Of a stretch of 64,000 nucleotides of DNA, positions 1-8,476 are shown piece by piece (position 1 is the stretch's first letter; the number at the start of each line of letters is the position of its first letter). The stretch is from Desulfobacteraceae bacterium. GTDB taxonomy: Bacteria; Desulfobacterota; Desulfobacteria; Desulfobacterales; Desulfosarcinaceae. The position numbers and the translations under genes were made by a program. The notes under the pieces are model-generated. The model worked only from the letters and a program-made list of their open reading frames with translations. It made no database searches and was not told the DNA's origin. The stretch covers positions 19,017-83,016 of the forward strand of contig JAMOUQ010000054.1 of the NCBI GenBank assembly GCA_027068085.1. The letters run 5' to 3'.

Positions 1-1
1 C

Positions 2-238
2 AACTACATGAAGAACAAGGTGCCCGGAATGGATGTTCCGGATGAAATCATCAAGCGCCTGAAAGGGGTCGAGAAAAAGAAGGTCGCCGACGAGGGAATC
101 AAGATCGCCTGCGAACAGATAGAGGAATTCAAAGAGATGAAAGGGGTTGCCGGAGTTCATCTCATGGCCATTGAATGGGAGCACAGGGTGCCGGAGATAG
201 CCGAAAGAGCGGGCATGCTGCCAAGGCCGGAAGTTTGA
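2..238 (+). CDS. metF: Methylenetetrahydrofolate reductase, C-terminal end (5' truncated by window)
   Basis: Only the last 78 codons are present; the frame is open to the left edge. The tail contains the phrases GVAGVHLMAIEWE and VPEIAERAG, which I recognise as the C-terminus of the short MetF proteins of acetogens and sulfate reducers. MetF reduces methylene-H4folate to methyl-H4folate in the methyl branch of the Wood-Ljungdahl pathway and in methionine synthesis. The gene is followed after 36 bp by two HdrA-like flavoprotein genes on the same strand, which suggests that its electron donor is an Hdr-type complex. The identification is from the tail only, so the catalytic core is not visible. 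Confidence 0.8.
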   Translation, partial: NYMKNKVPGMDVPDEIIKRLKGVEKKKVADEGIKIACEQIEEFKEMKGVAGVHLMAIEWEHRVPEIAERAGMLPRPEV

Positions 239-274
239 TACCTGATATCCAACAAGAAATAAGGAGTTTCCAAA

Positions 275-1426
275 TTGAAGAGTCAAAACGGAAAAGTCAT
301 GGTGGTTGGAGGTGGTATTGCAGGCCTTACCGCTGCGTGGGAACTTTCCAGGCAGAATATCGGTGTTGAGCTGGTGGAAAAGAGTTGCTTTCTGGGAGGC
401 CACAGCATCGGGTTCACCTGCAAAGCAACCGACAAATGCCAGCAGTGCGGCGCCTGCAGCGTGGAGGAAATGCTGGCCAACGTCGTGGACGAACCCTTGA
501 TCAATGTCCATCTCAGAACCGAGGTCACAGGCCTGCAAAACGGAGACGGTCTTACCGTCTCTTTGACCAAAAGCGACGCCGGCCCGGCAGGAGGCGGTAT
601 ATTAAGGGGGTTTTCCAAGAACAACCGCCCCCTGTACGTTGTCGGCCAAGATGCCGGAGACGACATTCCCGAAGGAGCGGTCAAAATAACCGAGCTGGGC
701 ACCGAAGCCCGGCTCGAGGTGGACGCGGTTATCGTGGCTACCGGCTTCACCCCCTTTGATCCGTCCATCAAGAAGACCTATGGCTACGGCCAGTGGAAAA
801 ACGTGATCACCGGCCTGGAGCTGGAGAGGATTCTGCGGGAAAACAAATCCCTTGTCCGGCCTTCGGACGGAAAGGCACCGCAGAAGATAGCCTTCATCCA
901 GTGCGTCGGGTCCCGCGACAAGGGCCTCGGGCACCTCTGGTGCTCCCAGGTATGCTGCCCTTACGCCATGCGCATGGCCTCGGTCATCAAGCATGACAAC
1001 CCGGAAGCCGACATCACCATGTTCTACATAGATATCCAGAACACGGGCAAAGAATTCCCCATCTTCTACGAAGACGTCAAATCGTGGCTTAAGTTCGTCA
1101 GGGCCATCCCGGTGGACATCTATCAGGTCGAAGACGAGCGCCTCAAGCTCATGCAGCTGGTGGAGGGTCAGGACGCGCCGGCAATGGAAGAATTCGATCT
1201 GGTAGTTCTGGCGGTGGGCATAACACCCGGGGCCGACACCCCGGATATCGCCAAGCTTTTCAATATCGCCGTCAATGAAGATGGTTTTCTCGACGGCGGT
1301 TCAGCCGCAACCGCAGGTGTATTCGTGGCAGGCACCGCAGCCGGACCGGGAAGCATAATCGACACCATGGCAGGAGCCCAAAAGACAGCCTATGAAGCCA
1401 TGAAGTTTCTGGGGGTGACCAAATGA
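275..1426 (+). CDS. HdrA/QmoA-like FAD iron-sulfur oxidoreductase
   Basis: The protein has 383 residues. It opens with an FAD-binding Rossmann motif (VVGGGIAGLTAAWEL), followed by a four-cysteine cluster in CKATDKCQQCGAC that resembles the cluster of QmoA. A second cysteine group, CVGSRDKG...WCSQVCCPYA, is typical of HdrA proteins. The C-terminal GVFVAGTAAGPGSI is an FAD-closing motif. The start is a TTG preceded by AAGGAG at the right spacing; no ATG gives a full N-terminal Rossmann fold. The stop overlaps the next start by 4 bp (ATGA), indicating translational coupling. In this position, after metF, it probably passes electrons between a ferredoxin/NADH/quinone pool and MetF. It could also be annotated as a generic CoB-CoM heterodisulfide reductase subunit A-like protein. 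Confidence 0.85.
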   Translation: MKSQNGKVMVVGGGIAGLTAAWELSRQNIGVELVEKSCFLGGHSIGFTCKATDKCQQCGACSVEEMLANVVDEPLINVHLRTEVTGLQNGDGLTVSLTKSDAGPAGGGILRGFSKNNRPLYVVGQDAGDDIPEGAVKITELGTEARLEVDAVIVATGFTPFDPSIKKTYGYGQWKNVITGLELERILRENKSLVRPSDGKAPQKIAFIQCVGSRDKGLGHLWCSQVCCPYAMRMASVIKHDNPEADITMFYIDIQNTGKEFPIFYEDVKSWLKFVRAIPVDIYQVEDERLKLMQLVEGQDAPAMEEFDLVVLAVGITPGADTPDIAKLFNIAVNEDGFLDGGSAATAGVFVAGTAAGPGSIIDTMAGAQKTAYEAMKFLGVTK

Positions 1427-2952
1427 CAGCAGAAAAAAGCAGCAACACCATCGAGATAAGCATCAATACCGATGTCCTGGTTATCGGCACCGGTGCTGCC
1501 GGCGCGGAAGCGGCCGAGGTTATTTCCGCCCAGGGATACAAGGTGGCCGTGGCGGGCGACGGCGGGCAGGATATTGCCCAATCCGGCCGGGCCGAATTGA
1601 TCGAGGGCGCCCATATCCGGGATTTTGCCGGAGTGGCCGGGGATTTCCGCGCCTGTTTCGTAAAAGACGGGCAAAGACTGGAACGCAATTTCGGGGCGGT
1701 CGTGATCGCGCCCGGCCGCAATGTCCGGCCCCAGGCCGAGCCTTTCGGACTCAGCCTCGGAGAAAGGGTGATCACCCTTGGCGAACTGGAAAAGATACTG
1801 GCAGACGGCAACGCCCGGTCCAAGCTCGGAGGAGCCGCGGTGGCCCTGCTCTTGAACCTGACCTGGGAGGGAGACCCGCAGTACACGGCCCGGGTCCTGG
1901 AAGCTTCCCTTGCCATCCAGCAGCTCGAAGGCGCCACGGCCAGTATTTACGCCGGCAACGTCAAGGTGGCCGCCCCCGGCCTGGAAAGAAAGTTCACCTA
2001 CGTTCGCGAACAGGGGGTGGTCTGCTTCAAGCCCATGGAAAAACCGTCCATCGAGCAGACCGGAGACAAAATCAGGATAACCACCCTGGATTCCATCCTG
2101 CGCAAGACCCTGGTGGCCGAATACGATTACCTGGTGGTGGAAGAAAAAGCCGAACCCAGCGACCGGGATCTGGACCTTGCCTACAGCCTGAGACTGGACA
2201 CCGACCTGGAAGGTTTTCTGCCGAGCAACAATGTTCACCGTTTTCCGGTCAACTCGAACCGGGAAGGAATCTACATTGCCGCGCCCGGCCTGGGGGCCAA
2301 CATAGCTCTGAGGATCAAGGAGCTTTTCGGAGACGGTGTAAAGAGCGTGCCGGCCGACCGGGCGGTGGTGGATCCTGAAAAATGCACCATTTGCCTGACC
2401 TGCTATCGCTGCTGCCCCCACGGCGCGATCTTCTGGCAGGACGGGGTGGCGGCCATATCGCCCCTTGCCTGCCAGGGCTGCGGAATATGCGCCAGTGAAT
2501 GTCCCATGGACGCAATTCAGATCGGCGGTTTCAACGACAAGGACCTGCGCCGGCAGGTACGGGAAGCAGTGGCCGCAACACAGAAGCCGGCCATCGTGGC
2601 CTTTTGCTGCCAGAATTCGGCCCTGGAGGCAGGCCGGGCGGCCGCCGAGTTCGGCATGGACCTGCCCGCCGGGCTCAAGCTGATCAAGGTGCCCTGCGCC
2701 GGCAAGGTGGACGTTGAATTCATCATGCAGGCCTTTGTCGATGGCGCCGACGGGGTGATGGTGGCAGCCTGTCACGAGGGCAACTGCAAGGCCGAAAGGG
2801 GCAATCTCTTCGCCCGCTGGCGGGTGAACGAGATCCGCAAGCGTCTCGAAGCCCTGGGCATCGACAAGCAAAGGCTCCTTTTCACCACCTTTGCCTCCAA
2901 CATGGCCAAGGGCTTTGCCGAAACGGCCGCGCAGTTCGCAGGCAGTCTCTGA
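1423..2952 (+). CDS. HdrA-like flavoprotein with ferredoxin and MvhD domains (QmoB-like)
   Basis: The protein has 509 residues. An N-terminal Rossmann motif (DVLVIGTGAAGAEAAEV) is followed by an HdrA-like core. Two [4Fe-4S] ferredoxin motifs lie at about residues 322-365 (CTICLTCYRCCPH and CQGCGICASECPM). The C-terminal ~130 residues resemble the MvhD/FlpD domain, with FCCQNSA, KVPCAGKVD and ACHEGNCK. This HdrA-MvhD order is that of QmoB and of the electron-transfer subunits of Hdr-Mvh complexes. The start codon overlaps the previous stop. With metF and the HdrA-like gene it forms a probable three-gene unit for electron transfer to or from methylene-H4folate. A true QmoABC complex is unlikely because no qmoC or aprAB is visible, although genes before the window edge are unknown. 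Confidence 0.85.
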   Translation: MTAEKSSNTIEISINTDVLVIGTGAAGAEAAEVISAQGYKVAVAGDGGQDIAQSGRAELIEGAHIRDFAGVAGDFRACFVKDGQRLERNFGAVVIAPGRNVRPQAEPFGLSLGERVITLGELEKILADGNARSKLGGAAVALLLNLTWEGDPQYTARVLEASLAIQQLEGATASIYAGNVKVAAPGLERKFTYVREQGVVCFKPMEKPSIEQTGDKIRITTLDSILRKTLVAEYDYLVVEEKAEPSDRDLDLAYSLRLDTDLEGFLPSNNVHRFPVNSNREGIYIAAPGLGANIALRIKELFGDGVKSVPADRAVVDPEKCTICLTCYRCCPHGAIFWQDGVAAISPLACQGCGICASECPMDAIQIGGFNDKDLRRQVREAVAATQKPAIVAFCCQNSALEAGRAAAEFGMDLPAGLKLIKVPCAGKVDVEFIMQAFVDGADGVMVAACHEGNCKAERGNLFARWRVNEIRKRLEALGIDKQRLLFTTFASNMAKGFAETAAQFAGSL

Positions 2953-2959
2953 TGATTAA

Positions 2960-2994
2960 AAAAGAGGAAGGGGCCGCGGGTCCCTTCCTCTTTT
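2960..2994 (+). terminator. Strong hairpin terminator between convergent genes
   Basis: A perfect 13-bp stem pairs AAAAGAGGAAGGG (2960-2972) with CCCTTCCTCTTTT (2982-2994) around a 9-nt loop. It starts 8 bases after the stop of the HdrA-MvhD gene. The A-rich left base and T-rich right base allow it to work from both sides, which fits the convergent racemase gene that ends at 3044. Confidence 0.8.
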
Positions 2995-3043
2995 CAGCCT
3001 GTCCGGAACCTGGCGGCGCCGCTACGGGGCAGATCCATCCGGA

Positions 3044-3733
3044 CTATGCCAGGGCCTGCTTCAGGGCCGCCCGGGCCAGCAGCCGAGTCGAGTCCAGCAC
3101 CGGCAGGGGGCAGTCTTCAGGGTCCACCAGGAGGGGAATCTCGGTACAGCCGAGGATGACGGCATCACAGCCGGCCTGCCTCAGCTTCCGGATCACCTCG
3201 TTGAAATACAGCCGCGATTTTTCGGTAAAGACCCCTTTTACCAGCTCGTCGAAAATTATGGAATCAATCCTGGCGCGGTCGTCTTGGCCGGGAATCGCCC
3301 ATTGCAGCCCGAAGCTTTCCAGGACTTCCGGATAGACCGGGCCTGTCATCAGGTACTTCGTTCCGGTGATGCCCAGCTTGCCAAAGCCGGCCTTTTTTGC
3401 CTTGCGGGCGACTGCCTCGGCAATGTGCAGCCAGGGTATGGGTGATTTTTCAACCACATGCTCGAAGGCCTGGTGAATGGTATTGTCAGGACAGACGGCC
3501 AGCTCCGCCCCTGCCCGGGCCAGTTTTGAGACCGAAGAGAGCATAAGCCCGGCAACGGCCTCCCAGTTGCCGGCCACGATATGCTCCATGTACCCTCCCA
3601 AAGGATGGGTGTGCATGGAAATCTCGGGATGCATGTGCCGGCCCATCAGCTCCGGGGCCTCGGCGCATATGGTCCGGTAGCACAGGGCCGCGCCTTCGGC
3701 ACTGCATGCCACTATGGCTATATGCTTCGACAT
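3044..3733 (-). CDS. Aspartate/glutamate racemase family protein
   Basis: The protein has 229 residues and the two-cysteine arrangement of cofactor-independent amino-acid racemases: C81 in VCPDNT and C196 in LGCTEIP. The family interconverts L- and D-aspartate or glutamate by two-base catalysis; the substrate cannot be read from the sequence. The start at MSKHIAIV was chosen because a GGAAGA ribosome-binding site precedes it and the residues further upstream in the frame do not look like protein. A histidine-rich stretch (residues 33-43) lies near the expected active-site region. It is a single gene between two convergent or divergent neighbours. Confidence 0.85.
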   Translation of the reverse strand: MSKHIAIVACSAEGAALCYRTICAEAPELMGRHMHPEISMHTHPLGGYMEHIVAGNWEAVAGLMLSSVSKLARAGAELAVCPDNTIHQAFEHVVEKSPIPWLHIAEAVARKAKKAGFGKLGITGTKYLMTGPVYPEVLESFGLQWAIPGQDDRARIDSIIFDELVKGVFTEKSRLYFNEVIRKLRQAGCDAVILGCTEIPLLVDPEDCPLPVLDSTRLLARAALKQALA

Positions 3734-3822
3734 GACTGATTCTTCCCTTACCAGACAGGCCCGGTTTTGGAAACAATAAACAGGCCCTCCGGCCATGGAC
3801 TTTGATAACGGGTTGGGATTGG

Positions 3823-4914
3823 ATGGCGATGACCGCGGACATATCTTTGCTTGCAGAACGTTTCCGGTACGAAATGGAAAACCTGCCATACGTCTGTGCC
3901 GCAAGGGAGGGTATCGGCGGAAGGATCAAGGCCGAACCGGAGCATTTCCGGGTGGAAGAAATCTTGCCATACGGAGCCTGCGGTCAGGGCGAACACGTGT
4001 ACGTCACCGTAAGGCGCAAGGGCTACAACAGCCCGGATGTCGCCCGCCGGCTGGCCCGGGCCGCCGGCATTGGGGCCTCCAAGGTCGGTTTCGGCGGCCG
4101 CAAGGACAAAAACGCCCTTACGACCCAGACATTCTCCCTGGCGGTGGGACAAAAAACGGCCGCCGCGACGGTGGAAAAGAAGCTGGCCGGACTGCCTTTC
4201 GAGATTCTTGCCGTCGACCGCCATACCAATAAAATAAAGACCGGCCATGTGGCCGCCAACCGCTTCCGGATCCTTTTGAGCGGCGTCGAAAGCGCGTCCC
4301 TGCCGGAGGCCCGGGAAATCGCCGCCATCCTGGTCGTAAAAGGGGTGCCCAACTTTTACGGCCCCCAGCGTTTCGGCCGCAACGGGGCCAACATCGAACG
4401 GGCCCTGAAGCTGGCCCTGGGCGGCCCGGCGGGCCGCCGGCCGGACCGCTTCATGGTTTCCGTATTTCAGTCCCTGCTTTTCAACAGCTGCCTGACACTC
4501 CGCCACCGGCAGGGCGACCTGTTCAGCATGCTGGAAGGCGACGTGGCCCGCAAGACCGATACCGGCGGCATCTTCGTGGTTCAGGACGCGGCCGAGGCCA
4601 ACCAGAGGTTCCGGCAACACAAAATCGTCTACACCGGACCGATCTACGGCCACAAGATGCTGGCGGCCCGGCGGGCCGCCGGCAGGCTGGAGGCAAAGAT
4701 CCTGGAAGCGGCCGGGATAGCGGCACAGGATTTCAAACGCCTGCGGGCCCGCGGATCAAGGCGGCCGGCGATAATATTTCCGGAAACAATCGATATCCGC
4801 CCGGACCCCGGCGGGCTCCTGTTCGAGTTTACCCTGCCGTCCGGGGCCTACGCCACGGTGGTGATGCGCGAATTCACACGTCCTAAAAATTTGACCGCGG
4901 CTGACCACATATGA
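3823..4914 (+). CDS. truD: tRNA pseudouridine(13) synthase TruD
   Basis: The protein has 363 residues. The catalytic region VGFGGRKDKNALTTQ contains the family aspartate (about D95) inside the G-x-KD motif, and NFYGPQRFG is a second hallmark of TruD. TruD isomerises U13 of several tRNAs. An insertion domain between the two signatures and the closing segment is of normal length. In-frame starts are TTG 3802, ATG 3823 and ATG 3829; I prefer 3823 because the family N-terminus begins close to the RYEMENLPYV segment, but no clear Shine-Dalgarno sequence decides it. The gene stands alone, 89 bp from the divergent racemase start. Confidence 0.92.
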   Translation: MAMTADISLLAERFRYEMENLPYVCAAREGIGGRIKAEPEHFRVEEILPYGACGQGEHVYVTVRRKGYNSPDVARRLARAAGIGASKVGFGGRKDKNALTTQTFSLAVGQKTAAATVEKKLAGLPFEILAVDRHTNKIKTGHVAANRFRILLSGVESASLPEAREIAAILVVKGVPNFYGPQRFGRNGANIERALKLALGGPAGRRPDRFMVSVFQSLLFNSCLTLRHRQGDLFSMLEGDVARKTDTGGIFVVQDAAEANQRFRQHKIVYTGPIYGHKMLAARRAAGRLEAKILEAAGIAAQDFKRLRARGSRRPAIIFPETIDIRPDPGGLLFEFTLPSGAYATVVMREFTRPKNLTAADHI

Positions 4915-5085
4915 TATTTTGAGAATCATCTGGGAAGTCCTCTCATCCAGACAGTCCTTCCTCCGGCAGCCCGAGGCGGCCGGAAGACTGAATCCGGCAA
5001 GACCCGGCGCCGGCACGGAAACGAATCTTTCAACATAGAGTTTCGCGCACCTTTTTGAGACCCAAAACCAGGAAGGAGTATCAGT

Positions 5086-6003
5086 ATGCTTGCCCCCCGG
5101 CCCCTGCCCGAAATCGACTGGAACACCATCATTCCGCCTTACGATGATCATCCTTTCTTCCGGGACTGCGAAAAAGCGCCTTTCCGGCCAAAAGCAGTCG
5201 TTTTCGACATGGTCAATGCCTGGTGGCTCTGCGAGGCGGCCACCCTGGCCTACAGCGAACCGGAACTCGCCAAGGCCAGGTTCGCCGCGGCAGGCCTTGC
5301 CGATGTCGATTTCTTCAGCGGCCCCAGCACCCAGTGCTATCTGGCGGCCGGCACCAGCTTCGCCATCCTGGCCTTCAGGGGAACCGAGACCGGAAAGCGT
5401 CAAAACCGGGACGATTACGCCAACATAGTCGCCGACATCAGAGCAGATTTCGACATCCGCCTCAAGCAATCCGGTCAGGGCGGCAAAGTCCACCGCGGCT
5501 TTCTGGAGGCCCTGGACGAGGTCTGGGCCCCCCTTGTCAGGAAGCTGGAAGAGGTCGCCGCCAGGGGGCTGAAGCTCTGGATGTGCGGCCACAGCCTGGG
5601 AGCCGCCCTGGCAACCCTGGCGGCCGACCGTTTCGGAAACGTGAGCGGCCTTTATACCTTCGGCTCTCCCCGGGTGGGCGACGAATCCTTCAAACGCGAT
5701 TTTTTCATCCCGACCTACCGTTTCGTAAACAACAACGACATCGTGACCCAGGTGCCTCCGCCACCTTACCGCCATGTAGGCCAGCTGCGCTACATCGATC
5801 ACCAGGGCCTGGTGCATGACGACAGCGACCGCTGGCACCGCTGGATAGACAGTATTCAGGGGCACTTTCAGACTGCCTTCAACGCCGTCGGCAAGCTGCG
5901 CAAAGGCTTCAAGGTGCTGGTACCCGACGGATTGAAAGATCACGCCCCCACCCTGTACGCAACCTGCATCTGGAACAACCTGGTACGGACCATGGCGTCC
6001 TGA
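5086..6003 (+). CDS. Class 3 lipase family protein
   Basis: The protein has 305 residues. The nucleophile elbow GHSLGAAL carries Ser170, and the following TFGSPRVGDE and NNNDIVTQVP segments are the standard blocks of class 3 (fungal-type) triacylglycerol lipases, with Asp218 as the likely acid residue and a histidine after it. No signal peptide is evident, so the protein appears cytoplasmic or needs another route out. AAGGAG precedes the ATG by 8 bases. It is followed after 25 bp by a DUF6765 gene on the same strand, so the two are probably co-transcribed and may act on the same lipid substrate. The substrate is not known. Confidence 0.85.
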   Translation: MLAPRPLPEIDWNTIIPPYDDHPFFRDCEKAPFRPKAVVFDMVNAWWLCEAATLAYSEPELAKARFAAAGLADVDFFSGPSTQCYLAAGTSFAILAFRGTETGKRQNRDDYANIVADIRADFDIRLKQSGQGGKVHRGFLEALDEVWAPLVRKLEEVAARGLKLWMCGHSLGAALATLAADRFGNVSGLYTFGSPRVGDESFKRDFFIPTYRFVNNNDIVTQVPPPPYRHVGQLRYIDHQGLVHDDSDRWHRWIDSIQGHFQTAFNAVGKLRKGFKVLVPDGLKDHAPTLYATCIWNNLVRTMAS

Positions 6004-6028
6004 AATCATTCCAAGGAAGGGAGGAAAC

Positions 6029-7075
6029 ATGCAAATCGACATGCATTTTTACGGACTTTACGCCCTGGCAAGAGCCGCCGGTATCAGGCCCGATCCGGCC
6101 CTGGTGATAGCCACGGCTTCCCAGTTCGTCGACGAAGCCATCGACGACGAAGCCATAGTGCTTGCCGACCAGAACGCCGTCGTGCCGACCATGACCTCCC
6201 ACAAGCCTCTGGACTGGCAGAACTGCCTGCCCGGAGACCAGTGGAAGGTCTGGGTGCCGTTTCACTTTCTGCCCGGAAACCAGCCCGAAGGGGGAAGCTT
6301 TACGGAAAAGATGGTCTGCCGTAAAAACAGCGCCCCGGCCCGCCGGATGCTGGAAAACGCCCTTTCCATGGCCGATCAGCCCCTGGGGCCGTTGATGATC
6401 GGCATTGCCTGCCATGTCTATGCCGACACTTTCGCCCATTACGGATTCATAGGGCTCCGGCGGGACTGGAACCGGGTCCGCAACGACACGGTGGAGATAA
6501 AAGTCCGATCCAGAAAAATAATAGATTATATCGAAGCCAAGTTCGAAGACTTCAAGGCCCGGCTCATCGGCAGCGCCGGCGAGGTGATGCCGGTGGGTCA
6601 CGCCGCGGTGGCCACGTATCCCGACAGGCCCTACCTGGTCTGGCGTTACGCCCACGAAAACGGCCTGGTGGTACAACGGGACAACCCCGCCGATTACCTG
6701 GAGGCCGGCCGGAAACTGTTCGATTTCTTCGCGCGCCTGTGTCAGGGACACGGCCAATACGGCCGCAGCCGGCCCGTGAAATGGTCCGATATCAAAAATG
6801 AGCTCAAAAAGATAATAACCAAAGAGGCCGACAAGAAAAACAGAATCAAGGCCTGGAAAAAAGCCATCAGCGCCGGAAAACTCTTTTCCCCCACGGCAAA
6901 AGACAAGGCCTTGCGGTACGACCCGCGCCTGTTCAAATCGGCCAGCGTTTCGTATTACTTTGCCGACCACGGCCGGCTCGATGGCTGCCAGGGCTATCTT
7001 TTTCATCAGGCGGCCTGGAAACACCGCAATTTCGTTCTGCACAAACTGTTGCCGGAATACGCAATAGTGGCCTGA
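6029..7075 (+). CDS. DUF6765 family protein, zinc phospholipase C-like motif
   Basis: The protein has 348 residues and opens with MQIDMHFYGLYALARAAGI, typical of DUF6765. The segment IACHVYADTFAHYGF contains H-x3-D-x3-H, the arrangement of the metal site in zinc-dependent phospholipase C/S1 nuclease folds, and the N-terminal D-x-H may add ligands. I infer a metal-dependent hydrolase but no function is established to my knowledge. No signal peptide is visible. A strong GGGAGGAAAC ribosome-binding site precedes the start. It lies 25 bp after the lipase gene, so a shared operon is likely. Confidence 0.75.
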   Translation: MQIDMHFYGLYALARAAGIRPDPALVIATASQFVDEAIDDEAIVLADQNAVVPTMTSHKPLDWQNCLPGDQWKVWVPFHFLPGNQPEGGSFTEKMVCRKNSAPARRMLENALSMADQPLGPLMIGIACHVYADTFAHYGFIGLRRDWNRVRNDTVEIKVRSRKIIDYIEAKFEDFKARLIGSAGEVMPVGHAAVATYPDRPYLVWRYAHENGLVVQRDNPADYLEAGRKLFDFFARLCQGHGQYGRSRPVKWSDIKNELKKIITKEADKKNRIKAWKKAISAGKLFSPTAKDKALRYDPRLFKSASVSYYFADHGRLDGCQGYLFHQAAWKHRNFVLHKLLPEYAIVA

Positions 7076-7090
7076 AAAGAACCGTGAGCG

Positions 7091-7591
7091 TCATGCTCTG
7101 GCGACGAATTTTTTCTCTGCCAAAACGACCGGGTAGGGTATGGGGTCGCGCAGGCAGATGGCGACCTCGTCACCCTGGCGGCGGATGACGGTTCCTTTGA
7201 CATCGATCACCCGGCCGCACAGAAGCCTGATCCGCCCCTTTATGCGGCGTCTGATTTTAACGGGAGGATAAACGCGAAAGCGCACGCCCCGTTCCGACAG
7301 GTCCTGGACTTCGAAACGCCGCTTGCCGGTTTCAAGATAAGGCCGGGGTCCCAGGATATAGGAGACGCGGATGTCACGGCGTTTGATAGTGCCCCGGCGC
7401 CGGCCGTCATCCTGCTCGGCCTCCGGGAAATGATGATGGAAAAGAAGGGCAAGCAGGTTGACAAAGGCGATGATCATCAATAGAAACAATCCGGCCGTGG
7501 CCAAAGGTTCCATGGAAGAGCCGCCGGTAAAAAAAATGGCCAGCACTATGGCAAATTGAATCAGGTTGGCGACAACGGCGAGGATTCGCAT
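7091..7591 (-). CDS. Membrane-anchored PilZ domain protein
   Basis: The protein has 166 residues. Two hydrophobic helices lie near residues 3-20 and 28-50, followed by a cytoplasmic PilZ domain. The c-di-GMP signature is present: an RxxxR box in RRDIR and, downstream, DLSERG (D-x-S-x-x-G). It should therefore bind c-di-GMP at the membrane. Two starts are possible (7618 and 7591); I chose 7591 because GAGAG precedes it and the upper one has no ribosome-binding site. It faces the lipase/DUF6765 pair convergently, with 15 bp between the stops. A predicted c-di-GMP phosphodiesterase (HD-GYP) lies elsewhere in the window at 50151. Confidence 0.8.
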   Translation of the reverse strand: MRILAVVANLIQFAIVLAIFFTGGSSMEPLATAGLFLLMIIAFVNLLALLFHHHFPEAEQDDGRRRGTIKRRDIRVSYILGPRPYLETGKRRFEVQDLSERGVRFRVYPPVKIRRRIKGRIRLLCGRVIDVKGTVIRRQGDEVAICLRDPIPYPVVLAEKKFVARA

Positions 7592-7767
7592 TTTGGCTCT
7601 CTCGACATACAGACACATTCAGGGTGCAGGTGATTTGCAGGGGCCAGGCCGGCCTTCAGGCTGCCGGGCCTGACAGGCCCGGACAGTCGGCTTACCGGTT
7701 TTTGTAACATGATCCGTTCCCGGCATCAAGACGCCCGGGACAGACGGCAGCCCGGAGGCAATCTAAA

Positions 7768-8193
7768 ATGGGAGAACAGGTCAAGGATTTCTGGCAGGAA
7801 CATTCCCTCAAATTTCTGGAAATGGCTTTCCGTACCGACCGCCAGGAAAGAATCGCCCGGCCTGACGGCTACGGGAAAAATACGGGCCAGTGCGGTGACA
7901 CGGTGGAATTTTTCCTGACCATCAAGGGCGATATGCTCGAAAACATATCCTTTGAAATCAACGGATGCATGCATACCAACGCCTGCGCCAACGCCCTGGC
8001 CCATCTTGCCGAGGGACTGCCCCTTGAAAAGGCCTGGGAAATTACCCCCCAGCAAATAGCCGAATTTCTGGAAACCCTTCCCGATGACCATTTCCATTGC
8101 GCCGAGCTTGCGGTAGGTGCATTTTACCTTGCCCTTGCCGATGCCAAGCAAAAAAGCAGGCAGAGCTGGAAAAAAGTCTACGGCAGGCCCTGA
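7768..8193 (+). CDS. Iron-sulfur cluster scaffold, IscU/NifU-N family
   Basis: The protein has 141 residues. The three scaffold cysteines are present as C42 (in QCGDTVEF, with D44), C67 (NGCMHTNAC) and C111 (HCAEL, preceded by H110), matching the IscU/NifU ligand set. It should assemble or carry [2Fe-2S]/[4Fe-4S] clusters. GGAGG lies upstream of the ATG. No iscS, iscA or hscA gene lies beside it. Its place just before the dsr genes, which encode several iron-sulfur proteins, may be meaningful, but there is a promoter region between them, so this is only inference. Confidence 0.85.
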   Translation: MGEQVKDFWQEHSLKFLEMAFRTDRQERIARPDGYGKNTGQCGDTVEFFLTIKGDMLENISFEINGCMHTNACANALAHLAEGLPLEKAWEITPQQIAEFLETLPDDHFHCAELAVGAFYLALADAKQKSRQSWKKVYGRP

Positions 8194-8324
8194 CGGCTCC
8201 GAAAAAAACGCCATGCCGGCGACGTATCCGGCCGGCGGCGGCGTAGTGCGGCCCCCTGTCGGGCAGGGACAACCGGGGCAACTTCCCATCTGCATACGGC
8301 ACCGGTCCGGCCGTCCATCTTGCC

Positions 8325-8401
8325 TTGACATGGCAGCTCATCTCTACTATAGGTGTTGACTTGAATTTCGTCAGAAAGCTGCAGAACTTACTAGGTATAA
8401 T
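8325..8401 (+). promoter_or_regulatory. Candidate promoters upstream of the RsbRD_N-dsrMKJOP genes
   Basis: TTGACA at 8325-8330 is followed after 17 bp by TATAGG (8348-8353). A second, perfect TATAAT -10 box lies at 8396-8401 but lacks a good -35 hexamer at the usual distance. Both face the gene starting at 8477. The rest of the 283-bp gap 8194-8476 shows no gene. Confidence 0.5.
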
Positions 8402-8476
8402 GGACAGGGGGACGGAAGCGGACCCAGGCCGCTTTCAGCAGGTTGGACAGAGAAGTTTATCGGGATCGGCGCTCTG

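Noticed and set aside
1390..2871. Long open frame opposite the HdrA-MvhD gene
   Set aside because: It is an antisense shadow caused by high GC at third positions; the plus-strand protein has clear cofactor motifs and the antisense product has none.
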